This document shows positions 1-9,316 of a stretch of DNA of 64,000 nt, piece after piece. The DNA is from Pullichristensenella sp963930055 (GTDB taxonomy: Bacteria; Bacillota; Clostridia; Christensenellales; Aristaeellaceae), in assembly GCA_963930055.1 (NCBI GenBank), contig CAWVKS010000008.1, positions 676,127 through 740,126 of the forward strand, in the 5' to 3' direction. The notes below the pieces were generated by a model. It searched no databases. It was not told where the DNA came from and saw only the letters and a list, made by a program, of their open reading frames with translations. Positions within the stretch are counted from its first letter, which is position 1. Every line of letters begins with the position of its first letter. The translations under genes were made by a program, and so were the position numbers.

Positions 1-170
1 GCCCCGTGGCCGGCGCGTGGGCGGAGGAACTGAAGGCCATGCTGGAAGCGCACGCGCGCCTGACCGGCTCGGCAAAGGCGGCCTCCATACTCTCGCGCTG
101 GCCGGAGGTGCTGCCGGCGTTTAAAATGGTCATCCCCACGGAATACAGGCACGCGATGGAAGGAAGGTGA
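1..170 (+). CDS. gltB: Glutamate synthase large subunit, C-terminal fragment
   Basis: Only the last 55 codons are present; the gene begins before the window. The frame starting at base 3 stays open to TGA at 168-170 and ends with SRWPEVLPAFKMVIPTEY followed by a short tail, which matches the end of the GltB alpha subunit. GltB makes glutamate from glutamine and 2-oxoglutarate, using electrons delivered by GltD. The stop lies 4 bases before the gltD start, so the two are co-transcribed. The identity rests on this tail plus the adjacent gltD. Confidence 0.85.
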   Translation, partial: PVAGAWAEELKAMLEAHARLTGSAKAASILSRWPEVLPAFKMVIPTEYRHAMEGR

Positions 171-174
171 GCGC

Positions 175-1587
175 ATGGGCAAGACGACGGGTTTTCTGGA
201 ATACGCCCGCGTGGAGAAGCCCTTCCGCCCGGAAATGGAGCGGTTGAAGGACTTTGCGGATCTGCACACGGCGCTTCCCGCGCAGGCGCGGCGTCAGCAG
301 GCCGCGCGCTGCATGAACTGCGGCGTGCCCTTCTGCCAGTCGGGCTACGGCTGTCCCCTGCACAACCGCATCCCCGAGTGGAACGACCTTCTGTATCAGG
401 GGAGGACACGGGAGGCGCTTGCGCGGTTGCTGCTCACCGCGCCGTTTCCCGAGTTCACCGGCCGTGTCTGCCCCCAGCTGTGCGAAAAAGCCTGCATGCT
501 CGGCGACGACGCTGCCACCAACCGCGACAATGAGCTCTATATCATCGAGGAAGGCTTCCGCAACGGCTGGATCGCGCCCCGCGTGCCCGCGCGCCGCACG
601 GACAGGCGCGTGGCCGTGGTGGGCAGCGGCCCGGCGGGATTGGCGGCGGCGGACTTATTAAACCGCCTCGGTCATCAGGTGACGGTCGTCGAGCGCGCCG
701 ACCGCCCGGGCGGGCTGCTCACGTACGGCATCCCCAACATGAAACTGCCCAAGGAAGTCGTCGCCCGACGCATTGGCCTGATGAAGGCGGAGGGCGTGGA
801 ATTTCGCCTGAACACCGAGGCCGACGCCTCGCTGCGCGCGGACTTCGACGCGGTGCTGCTCTGCGGCGGCGCGCGGCGCGCCCGGCGGCTGGAGGTTCCC
901 GGCGAAAACGCGAATGGCGTGGCGCTGGCCGTGGACTACCTGAGCGAAGTTACCCGCGCCCTGCTGGAGGGCCGCGCGAGCGCGCTCACCGCGCAGGGAA
1001 AGGATGTGCTCGTGGTCGGCGGCGGCGATACCGGCAACGACTGCGTCGGCGCCTGTCTCAGGCAGGGCTGCAGGTCCGTTGCGCAGCTGGAGATGCTGCC
1101 CGCCCCGCCCATCCGCCGGGCCAAGGGCAACCCCTGGCCCGAATGGCCGCGCGTTTTGCGTACGGACTACGGCCAGATGGAGGCCATCGCCGTGCAGGGC
1201 GGGGACCCGCGCCTGTTTGAGACCACCGTGGAGCGTGTCCTTGCTGATGAAAACGGCAATGTCCGCGCCGTGGAGACGGTGCGCGTCGCGCGCGGGACAG
1301 ACGGCCGCCTGCGCCCCGTCGAGGGCACGCGCCGCACGCTGCCCTGCCAGCTTCTACTCATCGCCGCCGGCTTCGTCGGCTGCGAACAGAAGGCCGCCGA
1401 GCGCTTCGGCTTCTCCCTGAACGCCCGCAACCTCCCCGACCTTCCCGCCGCCGCCCACACACTCGCCCCCGGCCTCTTCGTCGCCGGCGATATGCGCACC
1501 GGCCAATCGCTGGTCGTCCGCGCCCTCGCCGACGGCCGTGCCGCCGCCATGGAAGCGCACCGCTGGCTAGGCGGGGAGGGACGCTGA
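175..1587 (+). CDS. gltD: Glutamate synthase (NADPH) small subunit
   Basis: This 470-residue flavoprotein passes electrons from NAD(P)H to the GltB subunit. The N-terminus has the iron-sulfur cysteines (C46, C49, C54, C60 and C99, C103, C107). A first dinucleotide fold follows (VAVVGSGPAGLAAADLL, about residue 145) for FAD, and a second (VLVVGGGDTGNDCVG, about residue 278) for NAD(P)H. The C-terminus keeps the GLFVAGDMRTGQSLVVRA flavin motif. Length is normal for the family. The start has AAGG about 10 bases upstream and follows gltB by 4 bases. The sequence is very GC-rich, as is typical of the core genes here. An IS1182 hairpin junction lies 57 bases downstream. Confidence 0.96.
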   Translation: MGKTTGFLEYARVEKPFRPEMERLKDFADLHTALPAQARRQQAARCMNCGVPFCQSGYGCPLHNRIPEWNDLLYQGRTREALARLLLTAPFPEFTGRVCPQLCEKACMLGDDAATNRDNELYIIEEGFRNGWIAPRVPARRTDRRVAVVGSGPAGLAAADLLNRLGHQVTVVERADRPGGLLTYGIPNMKLPKEVVARRIGLMKAEGVEFRLNTEADASLRADFDAVLLCGGARRARRLEVPGENANGVALAVDYLSEVTRALLEGRASALTAQGKDVLVVGGGDTGNDCVGACLRQGCRSVAQLEMLPAPPIRRAKGNPWPEWPRVLRTDYGQMEAIAVQGGDPRLFETTVERVLADENGNVRAVETVRVARGTDGRLRPVEGTRRTLPCQLLLIAAGFVGCEQKAAERFGFSLNARNLPDLPAAAHTLAPGLFVAGDMRTGQSLVVRALADGRAAAMEAHRWLGGEGR

Positions 1588-1644
1588 GAAGCAGAGGGAT
1601 ACAGCGAAGCCAGTCCTGGCCAAACGAGTGTTTTGACAAAAGGA

Positions 1645-1674
1645 AAGCCCCGAAAACGCAATGTTTTCGGGGCT
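1645..1674. repeat. Palindrome H, copy 1, flanking IS1182a
   Basis: A near-perfect stem-loop with arms AGCCCCGAAAAC and GTTTTCGGGGCT around loop GCAAT. The same sequence recurs at 6270-6300 and 7858-7888, so the order is H - IS1182a - H - IS1182b - H. It may have been the gltBD transcription terminator before the insertions. It is best read as an insertion target duplicated by the elements. Confidence 0.85.
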
Positions 1675-1850
1675 CAGCCTGTCAAAGAAGCCCCTTTGCG
1701 AGAAAGCGAAGGGGCTTCTTTGACAGACAAGATAGAGAAAAGAAGGAGATAAGATAGAGAACAGAAGGAAAAGAAGGAACGGCCGCCATTTGTGGATGGC
1801 GAGTTTCTTGAGATTCATCGCAGCAAACTTGAGCTTGACCCAGGCGGTAA
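1675..1850 (-). pseudogene. IS1182a transposase, detached C-terminal part
   Basis: Minus-strand reading from 1850 gives TAWVKLKFAAMNLKKLAIHK and onward, the usual C-terminal segment of IS1182-family transposases. It continues the frame that ends at 4899 on the far side of the IS256 insertion. The last part of the frame runs through the hairpin GTCAAAGAAGCCCC... at 1681-1724, an inner subterminal palindrome of this element. A second copy of this tail occurs at 39871-40002. Confidence 0.8.
1681..1724. repeat. Subterminal palindrome of IS1182a
   Basis: Arms GTCAAAGAAGCCCCTT and AAGGGGCTTCTTTGAC pair across a 12-base loop just inside the element's end. The same hairpin is present in the IS1182a tail remnant near 39952-39998, so it belongs to the element and not to the target. 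Confidence 0.75.
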
Positions 1851-1922
1851 GAGACCGTCCCAAACTTTGTGTAAACCTCCCATGAGGTGTAGAATAGAAG
1901 CATCACACAGGAGGTAAAACAC

Positions 1923-3119
1923 ATGGCCAGAAAGAACCGTACCCCGGAAGAAAAGGCGCGACGGGAGAAGATCCGGGAGCTGCTGCAGATGGCAAACATC
2001 GGCAGCATGGATGACATCCAGAATCTGTTCAAGGAGACCATCGCGGAGTTCATGGAGAACGGCTTGGAGGCAGAGCTGGAGGATGAACTGGGCTACAGCA
2101 GATACGACTACAGGAACAAGGCCACGGACAACAGCCGCAACGGCCACAGCAGCAAGACGCTGCGCACCAGCTTCGGAGATGTGGAAGTGTCCGTTCCCCG
2201 CGACCGGAAAGGCGAATTTGAGCCCCAGGTGCTGAAGAAGAACCAGACCAGCATCAGCCAGGACATAGAGGAGAAGATCCTGTCCATGTACGCCAAGGGG
2301 ATGACGACGGGAGATATTGAGGCCCATATACAGGACATCTACGGCATCTGCGTCTCAGACAGCACCGTGAGCCGGATCACGGACAAGATCCTGCCCATCG
2401 TGCGGGAGTGGCAGCAACGGCCGCTGGAGGGGGTCTACGCCGTAGTGTTTCTGGACGCGATCCACTACCATGTCCGCAGCGAGGGCCAGATCGTGAAGAA
2501 GGCGGTATACATCGCTATTGGCATTGACCTGAACGGCCGGAAGGACGTTCTGGGTATGTGGGTCGGAGAAAACGAGAGCGCCAAATTCTGGGCGACTGTA
2601 CTCAATGGTCTGAAGAACCGAGGCGTAGAGGACATATTCATCGCCTGCACGGACAACTTGACGGGATTTGACGCGGCCATTCACGCCACCTTCCCTCAGA
2701 CCGAGATCCAGAACTGCATCCTCCACCAGCTGCGCAATTCCAGCCGGTATGTGTCCTATAAGGATATAAGAGCCCTCATGGCGGATCTGAAGGCAGTCTA
2801 TGCCGCCGTAGACGAGCAGGCAGCATTGAATGCTCTGGACGCCTTTGGAGAGCGCTGGGACGGGAAATACCCGAGAATCTTCCAGTCCTGGCGGGCGAAC
2901 TGGGCCAATCTGAGTACATATTTCAAGTACCCTCAGGAGGTGCGCAGGCTGATCTATACCACCAACGCCATAGAGGGTTTCAACCGCCAGCTGCGCAAGG
3001 TGACCAGGGCCAAATCGGTGTTCCCCACAGACGACAGCCTGTTGAAAATGCTGTATCTGGCGATGATGGACATCACGAAAAAGTGGACGGGACGGCGGCA
3101 GGACTGGAGCGTGATCCAC
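1923..3119 (+). pseudogene. IS256-family transposase, copy 1, truncated by copy 2
   Basis: The first 399 residues match the intact copies. These are DDE-type mutator-class transposases with motifs such as VVFLDAIHYHV (first Asp), FIACTDNLTGFDAAI (second Asp) and YTTNAIEGFNRQLRK (Glu region). At 3120 the frame enters the left end of copy 2 and stops after the foreign residues ETVPNFV, at 3143. The missing C-terminus (AQLSIYFAGRMPE) sits at 4648 onward. Catalytic residues remain, but activity of the truncated protein is doubtful. Confidence 0.9.
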
Positions 3120-4639
3120 GAGACCGTCCCAAACTTTGTGTAAACCTCCCATGAGGTGTAGAATAGAAGCATCACACAGGAGGTAAAACACATGGCCAGA
3201 AAGAACCGTACCCCGGAAGAAAAGGCGCGACGGGAGAAGATCCGGGAGCTGCTGCAGATGGCAAACATCGGCAGCATGGACGACATCCAGAATCTGTTCA
3301 AGGAGACCATCGCGGAGTTCATGGAGAACGGCTTGGAGGCAGAGCTGGAGGATGAACTGGGCTACAGCAGATACGACTACAGGAACAAGGCCACGGACAA
3401 CAGCCGCAACGGCCACAGCAGCAAGACGCTGCGCACCAGCTTCGGAGATGTGGAAGTGTCCGTTCCCCGCGACCGGAAAGGCGAATTTGAGCCCCAGGTG
3501 CTGAAGAAGAACCAGACCAGCATCAGCCAGGACATAGAGGAGAAGATCCTGTCCATGTACGCCAAGGGGATGACGACGGGAGATATTGAGGCCCATATAC
3601 AGGACATCTACGGCATCTGCGTCTCAGACAGCACCGTGAGCCGGATCACGGACAAGATCCTGCCCATCGTGCGGGAGTGGCAGCAACGGCCGCTGGAGGG
3701 GATCTACGCCGTAGTGTTTCTGGACGCGATCCACTACCATGTCCGCAGCGAGGGCCAGATCGTGAAGAAGGCGGTATACATCGCTATTGGCATTGACCTG
3801 AACGGCCGGAAGGACGTTCTGGGTATGTGGGTCGGAGAAAACGAGAGCGCCAAATTCTGGGCGACTGTACTCAATGGTCTGAAGAACCGAGGCGTAGAGG
3901 ACATATTCATCGCCTGCACGGACAACTTGACGGGATTTGATGCGGCCATTCACGCCAGCTTCCCTCAGACCGAGATCCAAAACTGCATCCTCCACCAGCT
4001 GCGCAATTCCAGCAGGTATGTGTCCTATAAGGATATAAGAGCCCTCATGGCGGATCTGAAGGCAGTCTATGCCGCCGTAGACGAGCAGGCAGCATTGAAT
4101 GCTCTGGACGCCTTTGGAGAGCGCTGGGACGGGAAATACCCGAGAATCTCCCAGTCCTGGCGGGCGAACTGGGCCAATCTGAGTACATATTTCAAGTACC
4201 CTCAGGAGGTGCGCAGGCTGATCTATACCACCAACGCCATAGAGGGTTTCAACCGCCAGCTGCGCAAGGTGACCAGGGCCAAATCGGTGTTTCCAACAGA
4301 CGACAGCCTGTTGAAAATGCTGTATCTGGCGATGATGGACATCACGAAAAAGTGGACGGGACGGCGGCAGGACTGGAGCGTGATCCACGCGCAGCTGTCG
4401 ATCTACTTTGCCGGACGCATGCCCGAATAACACCGCCGGAGCCGGACGTCAAGGGTCTGCGCGCCGCTGTGCGCGGCGCTCCGATGAACGGCGGCCTTGC
4501 CGCCGCCCTTGACATCCACCCCCGCCGGCGTTATACTGCACACAAGGCGGCAGTCGGATAAATCCGCTGCCGCGCACAATGGATGATCCTGCTCTGTTCA
4601 TGCCTCATTTGGAGTTTACACAGAATTTGGGATTGACCC
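3120..4639 (+). mobile_element. IS256-family element copy 2 (1520 bp, intact)
   Basis: It is a complete copy inside copy 1, with 8-bp duplication TGATCCAC at 3112-3119 and 4640-4647. The ends are identical to those of copy 1. Its length of 1520 bp matches copies 3 and 4. The near identity of all four copies points to recent transposition. Confidence 0.95.
3192..4430 (+). CDS. IS256-family (mutator-type) transposase, copy 2
   Basis: This intact 412-residue transposase starts MARKNRTPEEKARREKI and ends YFAGRMPE. The DDE catalytic positions lie in LDAIHYHV (about residue 179), ACTDNLTGFD (about 243) and TTNAIEGFNRQL (about 354). A strong ribosome site (ACACAGGAGG) precedes the ATG. It differs from copy 1 by a few residues only (for example EGIYAVV against EGVYAVV, and HASF against HATF). 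Confidence 0.95.
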   Translation: MARKNRTPEEKARREKIRELLQMANIGSMDDIQNLFKETIAEFMENGLEAELEDELGYSRYDYRNKATDNSRNGHSSKTLRTSFGDVEVSVPRDRKGEFEPQVLKKNQTSISQDIEEKILSMYAKGMTTGDIEAHIQDIYGICVSDSTVSRITDKILPIVREWQQRPLEGIYAVVFLDAIHYHVRSEGQIVKKAVYIAIGIDLNGRKDVLGMWVGENESAKFWATVLNGLKNRGVEDIFIACTDNLTGFDAAIHASFPQTEIQNCILHQLRNSSRYVSYKDIRALMADLKAVYAAVDEQAALNALDAFGERWDGKYPRISQSWRANWANLSTYFKYPQEVRRLIYTTNAIEGFNRQLRKVTRAKSVFPTDDSLLKMLYLAMMDITKKWTGRRQDWSVIHAQLSIYFAGRMPE

Positions 4640-4898
4640 TGATCCACGCGCAGCTGTCGATCTACTTTGCCGGACGCATGCCCGAATAACACCGCCGGAG
4701 CCGGACGTCAAGGGTCTGCGCGCCGCTGTGCGCGGCGCTCCGATGAACGGCGGCCTTGCCGCCGCCCTTGACATCCACCCCCGCCGGCGTTATACTGCAC
4801 ACAAGGCGGCAGTCGGATAAATCCGCTGCCGCGCACAATGGATGATCCTGCTCTGTTCATGCCTCATTTGGAGTTTACACAGAATTTGGGATTGACCC
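4640..4898 (+). mobile_element. Detached right end of IS256 copy 1
   Basis: It repeats the TGATCCAC duplication, then the last transposase codons (AQLSIYFAGRMPE), the non-coding 3' segment and the right inverted repeat. It is nearly identical to 4380-4639 and makes a direct repeat of about 260 bp with copy 2. Confidence 0.9.
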
Positions 4899-6215
4899 GG
4901 CGGTAACCGCGGTCAGCCCTCGATAAGGCGTATATCGCATCGCGTGTTTTTCTTTGGCATCCGCAAAGACTCGCTCAATCGTTTGTGATCGCAGCGCGTA
5001 AGTCGCTTTGCCGAGCGGAGAATGCCGGATGTCCTCAGCCCGCTCCAGATACTCCTGCCAGATATGCCGGGTCACGGTTTTCGTGTGCTGCTGGTTTTGC
5101 GTGCATCGTTCCCGCACAGGGCACTCCTGACACTCGTAGCCTTTACTCTTGTATTCCCGATATCCTTCGCGGTTGGTGGTGGCATAACGCAGGATCTTGT
5201 CTTGTGGACACAGGACACAGTCGTAATATTCATCGTATACATACTCATACCACGGCAGGTTCCCTTTCTTCGTCATCGGCCGCTTGTAGGGGAGCGATGG
5301 TATCCTTCCACTGTCAAAGATTTGTTTGCAGATCCATGGCGTTTTGTAGCCCGCGTCCGCTGTGATCACTTGGACTTCTGGATAATGTATCCTCAGACGT
5401 TCAAATACCGTGTCGAACGCAACGCTGTCGTGTACGTTTCCGGGGGTTATCTCCGTCTCCAGTACATACCCGCGTCTGTCACATACCGTATGCGCCTCGT
5501 ACGCAAAGCATTTCCTGTGCTCTCCCTTGTGAAACAATCCGCTCTCCGGGTCAGTGCTGGATCCAACGACTGTTTTTTCCTTCCCTGGTGCACTGGGCCG
5601 GTCTTCGCCGTCATCGTCCTTCTTCTCATCCTTCTTCAGCGGTTTCTTTCCATGCGCTGCGCGATCCGCTTCGATTTCCTCATCCAGCTGCTCCTGATAC
5701 CGTTTCGCCGCCACGGGTATGGCCTTTTTCACTTGCTTCTTCAGATTCGCGTTCGCTTTGATGTGTGTCCCATCCACGAACACAACTTCCGGCGACAGAT
5801 ATCCCGCATGGGCGACTTCTTCCAGTATCCACCGGAACACGCCTTCGATCACTTCGCCTGTGAATCGGTGCCGGAAGGCGTAGCTGACCGTCGCAAAGTG
5901 CGGCAGTTTCTGTGACATGGTATACCCCAGAAACCAACGATACGCCACGTTCACTTCCGCGTCCCTCATGGTCTGCCGCAGCGAGCGGATCCCAAACAAG
6001 TGCTGTATCAGCACCAGTTTGAACAGAACCACCGGATCACTGCTGAGCCGTCCGTTGTCCTCGCAGTACAAATCTTCCACCAATTCGTAGATGCGCGCAA
6101 AGTCCACCGCCGCGTCGATCTTCCGCAGCAGGTGCTCCTTCGGTACTAGCATATCTGTACATAGCATCTCTATCGCTTGCCGCTGTTCTCTTTCCTTCTT
6201 TAGCATCTTCCTCAC
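4899..6215 (-). pseudogene. IS1182a transposase, N-terminal part
   Basis: Read from 6215 on the minus strand, it gives about 439 residues of an IS1182-family DDE transposase. Visible are the N-terminal DUF772-type region (KIDAAVDFARIYELVEDLYC), the first catalytic Asp in VVFVDGTHIKANAN, the second in QVITADAGYKTPW, a cysteine cluster (CVLCPQDK, CQECPVRERC) and the Glu region ERVFADAKEKHAMRYTPYRG. The frame is cut at 4899 inside the duplicated GGCGGTAA by IS256 copy 1; the C-terminus is at 1675-1850. The start codon is GTG at 6215 or ATG at 6206. Confidence 0.88.
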
Positions 6216-6269
6216 CTGTCTTTAGTATATCAAAAAAGATCGCTCTTCGCGACCTTTTTTGACAAGCTG

Positions 6270-6300
6270 AAGCCCCGAAAACGCAATGTTTTCGGGGCTT
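6270..6300. repeat. Palindrome H, copy 2, between IS1182a and IS1182b
   Basis: The same stem-loop as at 1645-1674, here 31 bp (AAGCCCCG...CGGGGCTT). It directly joins the right end of IS1182a (GACAAGCTG) to the left end of IS1182b (CAGACCCTGACAAA), with no other base between. Confidence 0.9.
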
Positions 6301-7857
6301 CAGACCCTGACAAACCCCTGCGTTCAGGCACAAACGCAGGGGTAAAATGATAGAAAGGCTTGAAACGCGCGATAGAAAGAGGCCACCAGCCTCTTGATAT
6401 TTTGCACAGCTGCTGTCAGGAAACACTGCTCCCGCATGTTCCGTATCCCAAGCATGCGCGCATAGCGCAGGCCGTGGTTCTCCTTGGCCTCCGCGAAGGA
6501 TCGTTCGATCGTCTCTTTCCGCCAGCCATAGATCCTCTTGCCCCGATGCGTTTTTGTAAAGGCATCGACCCTCTCCAGCGCGTCCTGCCACACATGCCGC
6601 TCCACCACCTTTCGGTTCATACTCGCCCCGAAACATTCTGCCCGTCTCGGACACCCCTTGCAGGTCTTGCCTTCACAGCAGTATTGCCGGTACCCCTCAC
6701 GCGTCGTGGTCTTCCAGGTCAGACGTTGCTTTTCCGGGCAGATGTATTCGTCGCAGACTGGATCATAGCGGAAACGGTACTTCCCGTAGTGCGCCCCTTT
6801 ATGCGTGTGCCGCCGGTACCCGATCACCCCTTGTATCCCTTTCGTCTCCAGCAGATGCGCTATCCATGCGTTGTGGTATCCCGCGTCCAGTCCCATGTAT
6901 TTGGGCAGCGTGCCCAGCCTTGCTTCGATCTCGTCGAGTATTTCGGGCATCGGTGTCACGTCGTTGATGTTTGCCGCTTCCACATGCACGTTTACGATCA
7001 CATTGCGCTTGCTGTCCACCGTGCGGTGTTCGCTGTAGTAAAACCCGTTCGGCTTCCCATCCCGGCTCTGCTGTCCGCTCTCCGGGTCTGTCGTGCTCTG
7101 CATCCGCGTGGCGCTCCCGCCGCCTTTGTGTGCCTCGTCATCCCGGTCAAACGGCTTCTTCCCCAGTTCCTCACGTTCCTGATCTACCTGCGCGTCCAGT
7201 TCGCTCAGATATGCCTTCGGCGTGACCGCTACTTCCACCTGCTCTCTTCTTGTGCTTGTTCGCCTTCGCCTTGATGTGCGTCGAATCCGTATACAGGATC
7301 GCTCCGCCCACCAGCCCCTTCGCCATGCACTGCCGCAGAATCTCGTTGAAGATCTCTTCCGCAATGTTGTTGTCGCGGAAACGTCGGCGACGGTTCTGGC
7401 TGATCGTCGTCGCGTCCGGCGCCTTGTCTGTCAGATCCAGCCCGCAAAACCACTTGTAGGCGATGTTGTAGTTGATCTCTTCCTCCAGCCGCGCCTCGGA
7501 CTTGATCCCGTACAGATACCCCACCAGCAGCATCCGAAACAGTATCTCCGGGTCGATGGCGGGCCGGCCGTTGTCCGCGCAATACAGCGGCGCGCACAGG
7601 TCGTAGATGAAGCTGAAGTCCACCGCACGGTCTACTTTTCGCAGAAAGTGATCCTCCGGCACCATCTGTTCCATGATCACCAGTTCCATTTGCTGTGCTG
7701 CTTCTCCCGGCCGCTGCTTGAGCATTCCCTTCACCGCCTGGGTTTCTTTCTGGTTGTGTTGATGTAGTTATATTCGACGTGTGGGGTGCCTTTTTCCTTT
7801 TGGTTTTTTAGGTTTTTCTAAAAAATTGACCGTTGACGGGGTTTTGTCAACGGTCTG
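6301..7857 (-). mobile_element. IS1182-family element b
   Basis: A 1557-bp element with ends CAGACCCTGACAAA (6301) and TTTGTCAACGGTCTG (to 7857). It is flanked on both sides by identical 31-bp copies of palindrome H (6270-6300 and 7858-7888). A subterminal hairpin with arms ACCCCTGCGTT and AACGCAGGGGT lies inside the left end. It is closely related to IS1182c at 11811-13361. Confidence 0.9.
6324..7734 (-). pseudogene. IS1182b transposase, frameshifted
   Basis: Two overlapping frames (7734 down to about 7250, then about 7250 down to 6324) together match the intact 468-residue protein of IS1182c. The break is one extra base near 7245-7250: NKHKK is followed by RAGGSSG in place of KLVEVAV. Downstream, the catalytic region (YTDSTHIKAKAN, GLDAGYHNAWIA, ETIERSFAEAKENHGLRYAR) is intact in sequence. 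The frameshift may be real or a sequencing error; see the clustering of similar indels elsewhere. Confidence 0.88.
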
Positions 7858-7888
7858 AAGCCCCGAAAACGCAATGTTTTCGGGGCTT
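7858..7888. repeat. Palindrome H, copy 3
   Basis: A 31-bp stem-loop identical to the copy at 6270-6300. It lies at the outer end of IS1182b and immediately after the 3' end of the broken serine recombinase gene, where it could also act as its terminator. Confidence 0.9.
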
Positions 7889-8801
7889 GGTGCAGTTGAG
7901 CAATCCAAATCCGAACCAGTTTTTTTGTCTACCAGTGCAGTCTTGAGGTCGTCAAAAGTGATGGTATCCGTCCCGTCCTTGTAGTTGAAGGTAATCACCA
8001 TCTTGTCATCATACAGGAAATGGCGTTGACAAAAGTGTCAATCAACATCTTCCTGTGGGACTTCTGCCGCACATCCAGCTTGCGGAAGCGTTGGAGCCAG
8101 AACATCATAAACTCGGCGCTGACTTTGGGCTTCGCCAGCTTCTCGCAGGCAATCTTGGTTTCCAGTTCCTCTTTCGCAGCTTCCAGTTCTTCCAGGCGGC
8201 TTTTTGTGGACTTGGTGAGGATGCCCTGCTGGATGGCGTTCAAGAGGTTTTGAATGGCCGTGTCCGCCTCCCGCACAAAGGGAGCGGTCAATGGGTCAGG
8301 CTGAAAGCGCTGGTCGCCCGTCGATCAGATAACCGATTGGACGTGTACCGCCGTTATACTTGGATTTCAGGGCGTTCTCCGTCATGCCGCGCACGACCTT
8401 TTCGGACAGGTCGGCGGAGTAGTATTCGGCGTATCCCTCCAGCACGCTTTCCAGAATGATACCCTCAGCCCCGTCGGAAATGACCTCGGTGGCGGACACC
8501 ACTTTGACCCCGTTCTTTTTTTAACGCGGCCTTGTAGCGGGCGCTGTCGTAGCGGTTGCGGGGCAAACCTGTCCAGCTTCCAGACGATAATCATATCGAA
8601 CAGGCGCTTGCCGCTGTCCTTAATCATGTTCTGAAATTCCGGGCGATTGTCGGTCTTGGCGGAAAAGGCCCGATCTATGTAGTGACGCAGGATAGTGATG
8701 CCGTTCTTCTCGGCAAAGGCGCTGCACTCTCTGATCTGGCCTTCGATGCTTTCTTCCCGCTGGTTGTCGGAGGAATAGCGGGCGTAGATGACAGCTTTCA
8801 T
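7889..8801 (-). pseudogene. Large serine recombinase, degenerate
   Basis: Read from ATG at 8801, it starts MKAVIYARYSSDNQREESIE, the resolvase N-terminus with the catalytic serine in YARYSSD, followed by the DIIVWKLDRFA strand. Frame breaks near 8560 and 8300 separate this from a middle part (EYYSADLSEKVVRGM...SKYNGGTRPIGYLIDG, typical of the recombinase domain) and a C-terminal part with a coiled segment (SRLEELEAAKEELETKI) ending near GSDLDCSTA. Much of the middle domain is missing. Such proteins integrate phages and conjugative elements, so this is the scar of one. Its start overlaps the stop of the upstream fragment (ATGA). Confidence 0.85.
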
Positions 8802-8944
8802 TCTTCATCCTCCATCATGCGCAGCATCGTTTCTTTCAATTCAAATTTGATGACTTCCTCCTTACGGCGCTTCCCCCGTTGCGTCAGCTTATAGGCGCGA
8901 TACAGGTTCCTGAAATTATAGATTTTCTCGTACTCCGTTCCCAC
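8798..8944 (-). pseudogene. Reverse transcriptase N-terminal fragment (DGR-type candidate)
   Basis: The minus-strand frame from GTG at 8944 reads GTEYEKIYNFRNLYRAYKLT, then QRGKRRKEEVIKFEL. This resembles the opening of bacterial reverse transcriptases of the group II intron and diversity-generating type (pattern YEKIYDFxNLYxAYxxxRxGKR). It is cut after about 35 residues; the rest (KETMLRMMEDEE) runs into the serine recombinase start and may belong to that element. Its position after avd and an Asn-rich template-like repeat supports the DGR reading. The palm domain with the YxDD motif is absent. Confidence 0.6.
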
Positions 8945-9149
8945 GCCGTCACAGCCTTTCTCCGTCGCTGCCGGGGGGATGGGCTTGTTCCTTGCCCATC
9001 CCGCATTTGTGAAAGCATCCTGTCAGGCGTTTCCGCCCCGTTTGCGTCCACGCATCCGGCGGCATGTGTTTTTCCCACGGCTTTGGGCTTCGCCCCTCCG
9101 TGTGAAAAAGAACAGGGTTCCTTTGCCCCAGCACGGGGCCGCTCCTCCT

Positions 9150-9280
9150 GGAACGGCTTTCTGGCAAATTGGGGCAATGCGGGACGCACGCTCAGCTCAT
9201 TGTTTGTGTTGTTACCATTGTTATTGACATAGCCCGTGCTGAACACGCACGCCGCAAAAAAGCACATAACAACCCGCTCC
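9150..9280 (-). other. Candidate DGR template repeat
   Basis: On the minus strand, 9228-9196 is a run of AAY codons, which in the frame around it reads GYVNNNGNNTNNELSVRPAL. Adenine-rich AAC/AAT triplets are the mark of template repeats in diversity-generating retroelements, because adenines are the mutated bases and Asn codons give most variety. It lies between an avd-like gene and a reverse transcriptase start, the usual DGR order. There is no promoter or start codon of its own. No target gene with a matching variable repeat was seen in this window. Confidence 0.5.
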
Positions 9281-9316
9281 CTATGATAAAAGCCTTGCTG
9301 TTTAGAGCGGCTAGGC

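Larger units (their letters stand above)
1851..4898 (+). mobile_element. IS256-family element copy 1, interrupted by copy 2
   Basis: The left end is GAGACCGTCCCAAACTTTGT at 1851 and the right end, on the other strand, is GGGTCAATCCCAAATTCTGT ending at 4898. The element is flanked by an exact 8-bp target duplication GGCGGTAA (1843-1850 and 4899-4906). Its own sequence is 1269 bp (1851-3119) plus 259 bp (4640-4898). That equals 1520 plus the 8-bp duplication made by copy 2, so the copy was complete before it was split. Confidence 0.92.
1675..6269 (-). mobile_element. IS1182-family element a, interrupted by IS256 copies 1 and 2
   Basis: The ends are CAGCCTGTCAAAG at 1675 and, on the other strand, CAGCTTGTCAAAAAAGG ending at 6269; these are terminal inverted repeats. 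Both outer flanks are copies of palindrome H. The transposase is read on the minus strand from 6215 and is cut at 4899/1850 by a 1520-bp IS256-family element, which carries another copy inside it. Without those insertions the element would be about 1.54 kb. Confidence 0.85.

Noticed and set aside
2355..3596. A 413-codon minus-strand open frame across the IS256 copies, and similar ones at 3624-4433, 14197-15006 and 38855-39664
   Set aside because: These are antisense frames of the transposase genes; they repeat with every copy, have no ribosome site and match no family.
1646..7888. Palindrome H as a CRISPR-like repeat array
   Set aside because: There are only three copies separated by whole transposons, with no spacers or cas genes.
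8884..9267. A 127-codon frame across the template-repeat region as a secreted protein gene
   Set aside because: The start has a hydrophobic stretch, but the frame runs through the repeat and into reverse transcriptase sequence in a different frame. There is no family match, and the DGR template reading explains the Asn-rich part better.
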